Origin: Pyxidicoccus trucidator
Lineage (GTDB): Bacteria > Myxococcota > Myxococcia > Myxococcales > Myxococcaceae
Direction of reading: 5' to 3'
Length of the DNA stretch: 64,000 nt
Assembly (NCBI RefSeq): GCF_010894435.1
Contig: NZ_JAAIXZ010000012.1
Location: 248,001 to 312,000, forward strand
Part shown: one piece after another, positions 8,724-17,488 of the stretch
Layout of the letters: the number at the start of each line of letters is the position of its first letter
Numbering within the stretch: the stretch's first letter is position 1
The notes under the pieces: model-generated
What the model was told of the DNA's origin: nothing
Databases searched by the model: none
The model's input: only the letters and a program-made list of their open reading frames with translations
Position numbers and translations under genes: made by a program

Positions 8724-9794
8724 GAACGCGGCGAGCTTCTCGTACGCCACGGCCAGGGGAGGAATGGGCGCGCTCTCGTTGGCCTGGTGCGCCTGGGCCG
8801 TCTCACCGGGCCCGTAGTTGATGGCGTCCACGCCCCACTCGCCGAAGCGGGCCACGTCCGTCCACGCCTGCTTGGACGCGGCGGGCAGGGCGGTGACGGC
8901 CAGCAGCTTCTGGAACAGCGGGTTGCCCGCCACCACGGGGCCACTCGGGGACGCGTCGCTGAACTCCACCTCGGCGCGGCCGGCGACGAGCGCGAGCACG
9001 TCCTCCTTCGCCTGCGCCACGCTCTTGCCCGGGGCGAAGCGGTAGTTGAGGTTCAGCTCGAAGGCCTCGGGGATGACGTTGCGCGCGCGGCCGCCCTTGG
9101 CCAGCGTGGCGTTGATGACCTCGTAGAAGGGGAAGCCGGCGACGTTGACCTCCACGCGCTGGCGGCCGAGCAGCTCCGTGAGGAACGGGCCCGCCTTGTG
9201 GATGGCGTTCTCCCCCTGCCACGGCCGCGCCGAGTGCGCGCTGCGCCCGGTGAAGCGCACCGTCACCTGCATGGAGCCGACGCAGCCCACCTGCACCACG
9301 CTGTCCGTGGGCTCCATGGCGATGCCGAACTTCACGCCGGCCAGGTCGGGACGCTTCTCGAAGAGGGGGATGAGGCCGCTCTCCGCGTAGGCGCCCTCCT
9401 CGCGCTCGTAGAAGAGGAAGGCGAGGTTGACGGGCAGCGTGTCGCGGCGCAGGTCCTCGGCCAGCGCCATCATGACGGCGAGGCCGCCCTTCATGTCGGA
9501 GGCGCCGAGCCCGAAGATGCGCTCACCTTCGATTCGAGGCTCGCGGCCCTGGTCGCTCGGGTGCGCCGGCACGGTGTCGAGGTGGCCGATGAGCGCCACC
9601 GTGGGGCGCGGGTCGCCCAGGTGCCCGAGGAGCAGGGTGTGCCCGACACGGAACACCTCGTCGCGCTTGAAGTGCTGGAGGGCCCAGCGCTCGACGTGGT
9701 CGGCGATGGGGCCCTCGTGGGTGATGGGGCTGGGGATGCGGCACAGCTCGAGCGTCGTGCGGGCGAGCCTGGCGGCCAGGTCGGTGGAGGACAT
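8706..9794 (-). CDS. dapE: Succinyl-diaminopimelate desuccinylase
   Basis: M20 metallopeptidase-family enzyme that removes succinate from N-succinyl-L,L-diaminopimelate in the lysine/peptidoglycan pathway, using two zinc ions. Visible are His71 and Asp73 of GHLDTVP, bridging Asp100 in GASDMKGG, the catalytic EE pair (132-133) in EREEGA, and the dimerisation-lid region with RSAHSARPWQGENA. The 362-residue length fits the actinobacterial/myxobacterial DapE type. MSSTDLAARL at 9794 was chosen as start; upstream in-frame codons give an unrelated extension. dapD, the preceding succinylase-pathway enzyme, lies two genes upstream on the same strand. Confidence 0.92.
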   Translation of the reverse strand: MSSTDLAARLARTTLELCRIPSPITHEGPIADHVERWALQHFKRDEVFRVGHTLLLGHLGDPRPTVALIGHLDTVPAHPSDQGREPRIEGERIFGLGASDMKGGLAVMMALAEDLRRDTLPVNLAFLFYEREEGAYAESGLIPLFEKRPDLAGVKFGIAMEPTDSVVQVGCVGSMQVTVRFTGRSAHSARPWQGENAIHKAGPFLTELLGRQRVEVNVAGFPFYEVINATLAKGGRARNVIPEAFELNLNYRFAPGKSVAQAKEDVLALVAGRAEVEFSDASPSGPVVAGNPLFQKLLAVTALPAASKQAWTDVARFGEWGVDAINYGPGETAQAHQANESAPIPPLAVAYEKLAAFLQGAS

Positions 9795-9909
9795 GCGGCA
9801 GCCACCATACCCCCGTGCCACCTCGGATTGGAGTTGGCCTGCCGACCGACTTCCCTGGGATGACAAACGAATCGCCAAGGAGAAATCCGCGTGCTGGACC
9901 ACTCCCTGC

Positions 9910-10548
9910 TCACCCGAGCGGAGCCAACCCCTCCTCCTCGAAGCTCGTCACCCCCTCCAGCAGCGAAGCACAGAGGCACGCCGGCCCCTCCAGCGCGGTG
10001 AAGCCGTGCGAGCTGGCCTCGGTCTTCATCAGCTCCTCGCCGGGCCACACCTCATGGCCATCGTCCTCGCGGAAGCCGCCCTCCAGCACCAGGTTCCACT
10101 CGCGGCCATGGTGCAGGTGCCGTGGGTAGCGCACGCCCGGGTTCAACCGGAGGATGCCAGCCAGAGCCGCCTTGCGCGCGGGCCCCGTCTCCACCAGCAG
10201 CAACTCCGAGCCCCCCACCGGCCCCGGCATCCACACCGACGGGTCGCTCAAGGACGCCAGCACCTCCAGCGCCCGCTCCCGCGTCACGTCGAAGAACGCG
10301 GCCACGCGGTCCGCGAAGCGCGCCAGCCGTCCCGGCCCCTCCATCTGCTCCATCACCCGCGCCAGCACCTGGGGCGGAGGCTCCACCGGCACCACCAGCG
10401 CCGTCAGCCCCTCACGCACGGGCAGCAGCCGGGCAGCCTCGGCACGGCACCGGGCGCACCCCTCCAGGTGCCGCTCGGCGGCGTCCCGGGCGGGGGCATC
10501 CAGGGTGCCCAGCGCCCACTCCGGCAGGATGTCGTCCAGATGCTCCAT
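9910..10548 (-). CDS. ChrR-like cupin anti-sigma factor with zinc-finger domain
   Basis: A 212-residue protein with an N-terminal zinc-binding anti-sigma (ZAS) motif H27-x3-C31-x2-C34 and a C-terminal ChrR-type cupin with HLHHG, a following Glu (REWNLVLEG) and a later His (SSHGF) as likely metal ligands. ChrR proteins hold an ECF sigma factor inactive and release it on singlet oxygen or other stress. No ECF sigma gene is adjacent, although such pairs are usually side by side. Instead it sits between dapD and dapE on the same strand. It may regulate a sigma factor encoded elsewhere or have a different partner. Confidence 0.85.
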   Translation of the reverse strand: MEHLDDILPEWALGTLDAPARDAAERHLEGCARCRAEAARLLPVREGLTALVVPVEPPPQVLARVMEQMEGPGRLARFADRVAAFFDVTRERALEVLASLSDPSVWMPGPVGGSELLLVETGPARKAALAGILRLNPGVRYPRHLHHGREWNLVLEGGFREDDGHEVWPGEELMKTEASSHGFTALEGPACLCASLLEGVTSFEEEGLAPLG

Positions 10549-10609
10549 CGTCACATTCCACCCCACTCCACCCTAACTACGGAATGTGGGTTCGCTTGGA
10601 TTTCCACCG

Positions 10610-11446
10610 CTACACCGGCACCGCGAAGTCCCGCAGGGCGGCGTTGAGGCTCGTCTTCTGGTCCGTGGACTTCGTCCGCTGGCCGATGATGAGCGCGCAC
10701 GGAACCATGAATTTCCCGGCGGGAAACTGCTTCTCCCGCATGCCGGGAATCACCACGCTGCGCGCCGGTACCCGGCCCTTGTAGACCTTCTCCTCCGGCC
10801 CGGTGACGTCGATGATTTGCGTGGACGCGGTCAGCACCACGTTGGCGCCCAGCACCGCCTCCTCCTCCACCACCACGCCCTCCACCACCACGCAGCGGCT
10901 GCCCAGGAAGGCGCCGTCCTCGATGATGACCGGCGACGCCGTGGGCGGCTCCAGCACGCCCCCCAGCCCCACGCCGCCGGACAGGTGCACGTGCTTGCCC
11001 ACCTGGGCGCAGCTGCCCACCGTGGCCCACGTGTCCACCATGGTGCCCGCGCCCACCCGCGCGCCGATATTCACGTAGCCCGGCATCACCACCGCGCCCC
11101 GCTCCACGAAGGCGCCGTAGCGCACCGTGCCCGGCGGCACCACGCGCACGCCCGCGGCCTCCAGGCCCTTCTTGAGCGGCACCTTGTCGTAGAACTCGAA
11201 GGGGCCCACCTCCATCACCTGCATCTCCGACACGGCGAAGAACAGGAGGATGGCCTCCTTCACCCAGGCGTGGACCTTCCACCCGTCCGCGCCCTTCTCC
11301 GCCACGCGCAGCTCGCCCGAGTCCAGCCGCGCCAGCGTCTCGCGCACGGCGGCCACGTGGGCCGGGTCCTTCAGCTTCGTCCTGTCCGCGAACGCGGCGG
11401 ACACCTTCTGCGACAGCTCATCGAGCGGAGACATGGCGGAAGACAT
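10610..11446 (-). CDS. dapD: Tetrahydrodipicolinate N-succinyltransferase
   Basis: Transfers succinyl from succinyl-CoA to 2,3,4,5-tetrahydropyridine-2,6-dicarboxylate in lysine/meso-DAP synthesis. At 278 residues it has the expected length. The helical N-terminal domain is followed by a left-handed beta-helix of hexapeptide repeats (about residues 115-245, including GAVVMPGYVNIGARVGAGTM). The ATG at 11446 directly follows an AAGGAGG; an ATG at 11434 is possible but too far from it. dapE is two genes downstream, so the anti-sigma gene between them is probably in the same transcript. Confidence 0.94.
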   Translation of the reverse strand: MSSAMSPLDELSQKVSAAFADRTKLKDPAHVAAVRETLARLDSGELRVAEKGADGWKVHAWVKEAILLFFAVSEMQVMEVGPFEFYDKVPLKKGLEAAGVRVVPPGTVRYGAFVERGAVVMPGYVNIGARVGAGTMVDTWATVGSCAQVGKHVHLSGGVGLGGVLEPPTASPVIIEDGAFLGSRCVVVEGVVVEEEAVLGANVVLTASTQIIDVTGPEEKVYKGRVPARSVVIPGMREKQFPAGKFMVPCALIIGQRTKSTDQKTSLNAALRDFAVPV

Positions 11447-11482
11447 GGCGCCTCCTTGAATCACAATTTGGCGCGTCGCGCC

Positions 11483-11803
11483 TCAGGAGTGCGCGCTGTT
11501 CCACCCCACCGGCTCCGTCAGCGGGTGCGTCTGCGTCGGAATCTCCCCGTGGAGCCCCCTGCCCGCCTCCACCCGCCGGCCGCCCTCCGGCCCGTCCAGC
11601 ACCACCTCGCCCCGAGTCACCTGCCGCACCCGCGCCAGCGGCACCTCCGTCCAGTGACGGCTGAAGGGCCAGCGCCGCACATACAGGTGCTCCTGGCCGA
11701 TGAGGGCCACGTGCCCCAGCTTCTTCCCGCCCCCGTCGTGCACCCGCATCCCCTGGATGATGGAGCGCCGTGCATACGGCGACGCCGGCTCTGGCCACGC
11801 CAT
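11483..11803 (-). CDS. Small PRC-barrel-like hypothetical protein
   Basis: A 106-residue soluble protein. The segment IIQGMRVHDGGGKKLGHV, followed by a beta-rich stretch and VPLARVRQVTRGEVVLDG, resembles the PRC-barrel/DUF2171 fold, in which a strand pair carries 'GM.V.D..G.K.G.V'. PRC barrels occur in RNA-processing, photosynthetic and stress-related proteins and do not define a function alone. It lies just upstream of dapD on the same strand (36-nt gap) and is divergent from the heme-motif lipoprotein at 12015. Confidence 0.6.
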   Translation of the reverse strand: MAWPEPASPYARRSIIQGMRVHDGGGKKLGHVALIGQEHLYVRRWPFSRHWTEVPLARVRQVTRGEVVLDGPEGGRRVEAGRGLHGEIPTQTHPLTEPVGWNSAHS

Positions 11804-12014
11804 GGATGAGACCTCCTGGACTCAAGCTGGGGCGCCGCCCGCCTGTCCGCGAGCACATGCCGGGCGCCCGGCTTCCTGCCCGTCCGCCCGCTCTCAACCT
11901 GGAATTTTTCAGCGGTTTTACGGGGATTTCTTCATTTTCCAAGCAACCGTCTGGTTCTCCAGCGGACAATCATGACACCCTTGAGTCACCCCCCACCCCC
12001 CTACTGGAGGGCTC

Positions 12015-14414
12015 ATGCGCGCAACCCCCCGGCGCCCGTGGTGCCATGCCCTCGCTGTGCTCGCGCTGTCCGTCGCCGGCTGCTACGGCCAGGTCTCCCA
12101 GGACCTGCAGAACGGCGTGCCGGACTACAGCGACCCGAACCCGCCCCCACCCCCGGTGCAGCAGGACGGCACGCTCCCGTGTGACCTGGACAGCGTTCCA
12201 GCCGGCGTGACGCTGCAGACCATCGCCGCGGACTTCGCGAAGCAGGTGCACCCGGCCATGGTGCGCGAGTCGTCCGGCTGCATCTCCTGCCACGCCACCA
12301 CCAGCGGCCGTCTCTTCAAGGTCAGCTACGAGGGCGTGGAGACGTTCTACGCCGCGCGCGCGGCCGGCTTCATGAACCCGGAGTCCGGCTCGCTGCTGTC
12401 GCGCCTCGTGACGCCCGACGCCGCGGTGCGCATGCCCCGCGGCCAGCCCTCCTGGAGCGCCCAGGAGATCGCCGCCGTGGCCAGCCTCACCTGCCAGCTG
12501 GAGGCGGTGGAGTCGCGCCAGCCCGCGGCCCGGCCGGACGAGGAGTTCCCCCAGGCCCTGCTCCAGCCCTACACCGGCCCTTCAGTGGCCACGTACGACA
12601 ACCCCTTCATCGGCTTCGACCAGCTCAAGGGGAAGGTGAAGGCCGTCTTCAACGACACCTGGGTGCGCAACGGCGTGGACCGCTTCGCCCAGAACGTGGG
12701 CCTCTTCGGCGGCGTGGACTACAAGGACCACTACGTCGAGGCGCGCGCGGCCAGCGCGGACTTCCTCCTGGGCCTGGACGACCTGGCCCGCGACGTGTGC
12801 CTCGTCGCCGCCACCAACAAGACGGGCCCCTTCTCCGGGCTGGACCTGGCGCAGCCGCTGCTGGACATCCCCGCCCCCACCACGAAGCAGTATGAGATGG
12901 AGGGCGCCGCCCGCACGGACGGCACCATCCCCGCCGGCACGCAAATCCTCGCCAGCAATGGGGGAAGGTCTGGCAGCACCGGCTGGAACCTCTACACCAC
13001 CGGCAGCCTGACGACGGCCCAGCCCTACCCCTTCACCGCCAGCGCCACGTACCGCTTCACGGTGAAGTCGAAGGGCGACCTGTGTGGCCCTGACCTGCCG
13101 CACCTCCAGCTCAAGGTGGACGGCGTCATCGTGAAGGAGTGGGACGTGCCCAACAACACGGCCTACGCGGACTTCGTCCACAGCCAGGCGGTGACGGCCG
13201 GCGACCACGTGCTGTCGGTGCACTTCACCAACGACTACGGCGAGACGGGCGTCTGCGACCGCAACCTGCACGTGGACGCGCTCCAGGTGTACGGCCCCAC
13301 GGAGGCCTCCACCGGCACCCAGCGCGCGGACGCGGCGAAGGCCAAGGTGGATACCCTCTACCGGCGCATGCTGTACCGCGCCGCCACCGCGCAGGAGCGC
13401 ACCAACGGCTACGCGCTGGTGAAGGACCTCAACGACTTCGAGCCCAACCTCACCAAGGCGTGGAGCGGCCTGTGCGAGGGGCTGCTGCGCGCTCCCGACT
13501 TCCTCTTCACCCTGCCCCCTTCCTACGAAGGGCTGAGCGGCAAGGAGCGCGACAGGCTGCTGCTGGTGAAGCTGGCGCAGGACCTGCTGGGCCGGCCGCC
13601 CACCTCCGCCGAGTTCACCGCGCTGGAGAGCGGGCAGAAGACGTGGGAGGCCATGGTCGACACGTACCTGGAGTCCCCGGACTTCCGCACGTACTACTAC
13701 CACCGGATGCGCATCCGGACGGAGAGCGAGGGCACGCCCGACACGGACGAGCCCGCGCGCTTGTGGACGCACCTGGTCGCCGAGGGGAAGCCGCTGACGG
13801 AGCTGCTCACCGGTGACTACTCGGTGGACACCGCCTTCCAGCAGGTGGCCCGCGCACCCGAGCACGGGAAGACGGGCGTGCTCACCATGAAGGGCTTCAT
13901 CAAGAACAAGCCCGGCCTGCCGCACTACAACTACGCGGCGCGTGTCATGACGGACTTCATGGGCGCCATGTACGAGGTGCCCTCGGAGGTCTTCGACATG
14001 CGCGGCGCGGCCACGGCCGCCTCCACGGTGGACCCCACCAGCATCTGCTTCGCCTGCCACCAGACGCTCACGCCGCTGGCGCACCAGCGCCTCAAGTGGG
14101 ACGACGAGGGCAACTACCGCACCACGGACCAGGACGGGAAGCCGCTGGACGACAGCGACCGCGGGCTGGTGGGCGTCTACGCGTACAAGGGCACGGGCAT
14201 GGAGGCCTTCGCCACGCAGGCGGTGAAGAAGGAAGCCTTCGTGCGCCGCACGCTCAACGCCCAGTTCGCCCTCTTCTTCGGCCGGGAGATGCGCCACTCG
14301 CAGGACGAGCGCGTCATCTACAAGCGCCTGTGGGACGTGACACAGGAAAACAACGGCAACCTCAAGGCCGTGCTCAAGGCCGTCGCCACCTCGCCCGAGT
14401 ACCAGCGCCGCTGA
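12015..14414 (+). CDS. DUF1592/DUF1588-like lipoprotein with two CxxCH heme motifs
   Basis: A 799-residue exported lipoprotein (lipobox VAGC, Cys23). CISCH at 89-93 looks like an N-terminal c-type heme site and CFACH at 678-682 a second. Residues of about 290-430 form a beta-rich segment (DGTIPAGTQILASNGG..., LKVDGVIVKEW) like a carbohydrate-binding module. The region from 450 on has the DUF1592/DUF1588/DUF1585-like pattern (YRRMLYRAATAQER, HYNYAARVMTDFM, RTLNAQFALFFGREMRHSQ). An AT-richer stretch at about 11900-11945 is a likely promoter region, and CTGGAGG precedes the ATG. It is followed after 14 nt by a DUF1501-like gene, a pairing also seen in planctomycetes and myxobacteria. Function is undefined; an envelope redox or polysaccharide role is inferred. 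Confidence 0.85.
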   Translation: MRATPRRPWCHALAVLALSVAGCYGQVSQDLQNGVPDYSDPNPPPPPVQQDGTLPCDLDSVPAGVTLQTIAADFAKQVHPAMVRESSGCISCHATTSGRLFKVSYEGVETFYAARAAGFMNPESGSLLSRLVTPDAAVRMPRGQPSWSAQEIAAVASLTCQLEAVESRQPAARPDEEFPQALLQPYTGPSVATYDNPFIGFDQLKGKVKAVFNDTWVRNGVDRFAQNVGLFGGVDYKDHYVEARAASADFLLGLDDLARDVCLVAATNKTGPFSGLDLAQPLLDIPAPTTKQYEMEGAARTDGTIPAGTQILASNGGRSGSTGWNLYTTGSLTTAQPYPFTASATYRFTVKSKGDLCGPDLPHLQLKVDGVIVKEWDVPNNTAYADFVHSQAVTAGDHVLSVHFTNDYGETGVCDRNLHVDALQVYGPTEASTGTQRADAAKAKVDTLYRRMLYRAATAQERTNGYALVKDLNDFEPNLTKAWSGLCEGLLRAPDFLFTLPPSYEGLSGKERDRLLLVKLAQDLLGRPPTSAEFTALESGQKTWEAMVDTYLESPDFRTYYYHRMRIRTESEGTPDTDEPARLWTHLVAEGKPLTELLTGDYSVDTAFQQVARAPEHGKTGVLTMKGFIKNKPGLPHYNYAARVMTDFMGAMYEVPSEVFDMRGAATAASTVDPTSICFACHQTLTPLAHQRLKWDDEGNYRTTDQDGKPLDDSDRGLVGVYAYKGTGMEAFATQAVKKEAFVRRTLNAQFALFFGREMRHSQDERVIYKRLWDVTQENNGNLKAVLKAVATSPEYQRR

Positions 14415-14428
14415 CTGGAAGGACCGCC

Positions 14429-16102
14429 ATGAACCGCCGCCAATTCCTCGCCGGCGCCGCCGCCGGCACCGCCATCAGCGCCCTGGACTGGCTCCGCTTC
14501 TTCCGGGCCTTCGGAGTCCCGGGCACGAAGAAGGAGCTGGGCCTGGCCCAGGCCGCCGCCGCCGAGGCCACGGACCCGCACTTCCTCATCTACTGGTTCC
14601 AGGAGGGAGGCTGGGACGGGTACAGCATGTTCAACCCCGTCCACACGCCCAATGACGCCATCCGCGTCATCCCCGCGGGCACGCTGCGCCCCACGCCGTC
14701 CTGGAGCCAGCACCTCTACCGCCCGAAGAGCTACGGCACCTCGCCGTTGGACCCGCCCAGGACGCAGGGCAACATCCAGTACGGCTACCTCGCGCAGGAC
14801 GGGCTGGAGCTCTTCAACAACCTGGCGGTGGTGTCCAGCCACAACGGCAACACGTTCCACTCGGGCGGCCGCTGGGAGTACCACTACGGCAAGTACAGCG
14901 CGTCCCTGTCCGGCAAGCGCAACCCGGACGAGCGCACCGTCATGCAGGCCTTCTGCGAGGCCTACGGCAACGGCTTCCTGCTGCCCCATGTCTCGTGGCA
15001 CCGGTGGCTCTCGGACGGCGAGCTGTCCATTCCCTCCTACCCGGACGGCACCGGCTACTACGAGCGGCTGGGCCCGGTGCACGCGCACACCATCTACGGC
15101 AAGACGCCCGCCGCCATGCGCGAGCGCCTGTCCTCGCTGGGCAGCGTGGCCCAGGGCCAGCGCGACGCGCGCATCCGCCAGTTCACCGACAACCTCCAGC
15201 AGAACTTCCTCGACTCGAAGAACAGCGAGTCGGTGGCGGCCTTCGCCTCCGCGCTGGAAATCCACCGCTCGCTCACCGCGGGCGGCACCATCAACCTGGA
15301 CCCGCGCACCCTCTTCACCAACACCACGCTGCGCGCCGAGTTCGGCATCACCGCGGCGGACGAGGCGACGGACTCCTCGTCCATCAACGGCAACCCCGCC
15401 CGCTCGAAGGAGACGCCCAACACCAACGTGCAGGCGCTGATGACCTACGAGCTGATGACGAAGGGGCTGTCCATCGGCTTCTTCATCGAGAACCGGGGCC
15501 TGCGCCACTTCGACAGCCACAGAGACCGCCGCTTCATCATGAACAACAAGGGCCAGGCGGACCAGCGCGACATGATGCGCAAGAACCTCTGGAGCCCGCT
15601 GAAGACGCTGGTGGCGAAGCTCAAGGCCACGCCGTACGGGACGACGGGGAAGAGCTACTACGACTTCACCACCATCGTCCTCGCCTCGGAGATGGGCCGC
15701 ACCATCTCCGGCGACGTGGAGTCCATCCTCGCCAACACCGGGCTGACGGACACGCAGAAGTACGACGAAATCCTGGGCCAGGACTGCTGCCAGCACTGGC
15801 GCGTCAGCAGCGCGGCCTTCCTGGGCGGCACCGTGCGCGGCAACACGCAGTATGGCCGCGTGGGCAGCACGTCGCTGGAGGGCATCCCCCTCATGCCGGA
15901 CGGCACGCTGGACCCGGCGTATGACCCGGACACCGGCCTGCTCGTCCCTGGCCGGACGAAGAGCACCAGCAGCTTCATCACCGACTCGGGCCACCTGTAC
16001 TCGACGGCGCTGTACCTGTCCGGGCTGAACCCGGCCGCGCTCAAGGCCGCGGGCAAGGGCCGCAATGACAGGGCGCCGCTGACGTTCATCAAGAAGCCCT
16101 GA
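14429..16102 (+). CDS. Tat-exported DUF1501-like protein
   Basis: A 557-residue protein with a twin-arginine signal (MNRRQFLAGAAAG). The body has the DUF1501/alkaline-phosphatase-superfamily character: an early GGWDGY-type segment (about residue 57), SHNGNTFHSGGRWEY, and a C-terminal VLASEMGRTI and SGHLYSTALYLSGL. The ATG at 14429 was chosen because the Tat signal begins there; AGGA lies 7 nt upstream. Spacing of 14 nt to the heme-motif lipoprotein indicates one operon and probably one complex. Export folded through Tat suggests a bound cofactor or metal. Biochemical activity is not known. Confidence 0.83.
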   Translation: MNRRQFLAGAAAGTAISALDWLRFFRAFGVPGTKKELGLAQAAAAEATDPHFLIYWFQEGGWDGYSMFNPVHTPNDAIRVIPAGTLRPTPSWSQHLYRPKSYGTSPLDPPRTQGNIQYGYLAQDGLELFNNLAVVSSHNGNTFHSGGRWEYHYGKYSASLSGKRNPDERTVMQAFCEAYGNGFLLPHVSWHRWLSDGELSIPSYPDGTGYYERLGPVHAHTIYGKTPAAMRERLSSLGSVAQGQRDARIRQFTDNLQQNFLDSKNSESVAAFASALEIHRSLTAGGTINLDPRTLFTNTTLRAEFGITAADEATDSSSINGNPARSKETPNTNVQALMTYELMTKGLSIGFFIENRGLRHFDSHRDRRFIMNNKGQADQRDMMRKNLWSPLKTLVAKLKATPYGTTGKSYYDFTTIVLASEMGRTISGDVESILANTGLTDTQKYDEILGQDCCQHWRVSSAAFLGGTVRGNTQYGRVGSTSLEGIPLMPDGTLDPAYDPDTGLLVPGRTKSTSSFITDSGHLYSTALYLSGLNPAALKAAGKGRNDRAPLTFIKKP

Positions 16103-16117
16103 GCCTTGGACACGGAC

Positions 16118-16152
16118 GCGGCCGGCAACTCCCGTGAGGGCGTGCCGGCCGC
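16118..16152. terminator. Terminator-like hairpin, copy A of a direct repeat
   Basis: Perfect 10-bp arms GCGGCCGGCA (16118-16127) and TGCCGGCCGC (16143-16152), with an inner CCC/GGG pairing, lie between convergent genes ending at 16102 and 16158. A nearly identical copy lies at 17429-17461, and the two flank the lipoprotein cassette. Confidence 0.7.
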
Positions 16153-16157
16153 GAGCC

Positions 16158-16586
16158 CTACTTCTGGACCGACAGGATGCGCCACCCCTGGACATCCACC
16201 GCATAGGTGGCGCCCGCATCCAGAATCATTCCCTCCTGCTCACACGCTCCGGGGCTCAGCGTGAATCGGACGAACAGGACCCCGTCCGTTCCGGGAATGG
16301 TCGTCACGTCGAAGGAGTGGCGCTGGTACATGCACACCTCGTCGGGCGTGGCTCCACGAGGAGGCTTGATGTCCCGAGGACGGAAATCATCCATCGCCAG
16401 CTCGATTGCAGCGGCAACCGGGCCGGAGATTCGCGTCAACCCCTGCTTCTGCTGCTCGGACAGCGCGAATGGGAACACAACCCGGGCTGCCTCTTCGGGA
16501 GGCGCCCGGACCGGGCGGAAGGGACGACGGAACAGCGAACAGCCCGAGAGGAACAAGCAGCAGGCCAGCAATGCAATGCACTTCAT
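16158..16586 (-). CDS. Small lipoprotein, partner of JAMM lipoprotein
   Basis: A 142-residue exported lipoprotein (MKCIALLACCLFLSGC; Cys16). The mature part is mixed alpha/beta with two cysteines (DEVCMYQ and PGACEQEG) that could form a disulfide and ends in a short strand-rich tail (YAVDVQGWRILSV). No family is recognised. It is the downstream gene of a two-gene unit. The ATG at 16586 has AAGGGAA in front; an alternative ATG at 16616 overlaps the stop of the upstream gene. Codon choice is visibly less GC-biased than in neighbours. A role as partner or immunity protein of the upstream JAMM lipoprotein is an inference from pairing only. Confidence 0.75.
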   Translation of the reverse strand: MKCIALLACCLFLSGCSLFRRPFRPVRAPPEEAARVVFPFALSEQQKQGLTRISGPVAAAIELAMDDFRPRDIKPPRGATPDEVCMYQRHSFDVTTIPGTDGVLFVRFTLSPGACEQEGMILDAGATYAVDVQGWRILSVQK

Positions 16587-16612
16587 GGGCTTCCCTTGCG
16601 TCCTCACCTGAC

Positions 16613-17242
16613 TCATTCCCCATCCACGGCCGTGACAATCCCATAGGGCTTGTCTTCGGGCAGGATGCGACCCACCAACCTCCAGCGCCGCGCTTCTCTT
16701 GCGTACACCTCGCCTGGGCGGCTCTCACCGGCATACGGGATGAGCTTCATGACGCGGCATGCCGTATCGAACTGGATTCGTAGCAACCAGCGCTGGCTAT
16801 GACTCCACAAGTCGCGGTCCGACATGGGGGACGGCTGCCATGGATGGCTGTGGTAGTCAGCGAGGATCGAAGCCTGCCCACGTACATCCACCACGTAACG
16901 AGGCACATGGCACTGCTTCCGATTTTCCGGGGACATGAGCACCGTCTTCCCGAGCGGAGAGCCGTAACTTGCGTAGTAGACGCCATCGAGGCTGTAGATA
17001 GCCCCACAGTATTCCTGGCCGTAGGCGCCAGCACTGGAGCGCGGCAGCTTCATGATGGCCGGGCACAACTGGTCAATCACCACGTCCACATCCCGGGATG
17101 ACTGAATCTCCTCCCAGGGACCACGGACCCAGACATCGCCATTGCGGCGACCGTACAGCGTGCCCTCGCCCTTCCTCGTGTACCAGTCCCCACTGCTACA
17201 AGCGGACAGCAACCCGAGTACCAGCAGCCCACGAAGCCTCAT
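16613..17242 (-). CDS. Lipoprotein with JAMM/JAB metalloprotease-like (DUF4329-type) domain
   Basis: A 209-residue lipoprotein (lipobox LSAC, Cys15). The mature domain carries a complete JAMM signature: Glu77 in GQEYCGAIY, then His131-x-His133-x7-Ser141-x2-Asp144 in the segment DYHSHPWQPSPMSDRD. These residues bind zinc and activate water in JAB/MPN peptidases; DUF4329-type JAB domains occur in bacterial polymorphic toxins. The ATG at 17242 has GAGGGG 9 nt upstream; a GTG at 17248 is less likely. It overlaps or abuts the next lipoprotein gene. The pair is AT-richer than its surroundings and is flanked by duplicated terminator hairpins. Substrate unknown. Confidence 0.8.
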   Translation of the reverse strand: MRLRGLLVLGLLSACSSGDWYTRKGEGTLYGRRNGDVWVRGPWEEIQSSRDVDVVIDQLCPAIMKLPRSSAGAYGQEYCGAIYSLDGVYYASYGSPLGKTVLMSPENRKQCHVPRYVVDVRGQASILADYHSHPWQPSPMSDRDLWSHSQRWLLRIQFDTACRVMKLIPYAGESRPGEVYAREARRWRLVGRILPEDKPYGIVTAVDGE

Positions 17243-17428
17243 CGGCACTGCCCCTCATGCACACGCTCCCAAGGAGTCGAGCGAGACAGGGCTCTAGATA
17301 GCAGCCAATGCCGGTAGCCTGGAGAAGTCCTGGTGCTGAGCGAGCCCCTGGGCCAGGCCACCGCCCACGGAGCGCTCCAGTTCCTCACGCTCTGGGCCCG
17401 GTCGCCGCCATCCGGCGGGAGACGCAAC

Positions 17429-17461
17429 GCGGCCGGCAACCCGTGAGGGCGTGCCGGCCGC
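17429..17461. terminator. Terminator-like hairpin, copy B
   Basis: Arms GCGGCCGGCA (17429-17438) and TGCCGGCCGC (17452-17461) repeat copy A at 16118, including the loop apart from two missing bases and the following GCGAGCC. On the minus strand it lies 28 nt beyond the stop of the SelW-like gene and can serve as its terminator. Confidence 0.65.
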
Positions 17462-17488
17462 GAGCCTGGACTCATCGAGCCGGCGGGC

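Noticed and set aside
12582..14297. Long open frame (571 codons) on the minus strand
   Set aside because: It lies entirely antisense to the heme-motif lipoprotein, shows no domain, and has the Val/His/Arg/Gly-rich composition typical of antisense frames in GC-rich genes.
14318..16219. Long minus-strand frame opposite the DUF1501-like gene
   Set aside because: Antisense shadow with biased composition; the plus strand has a Tat signal and family motifs.
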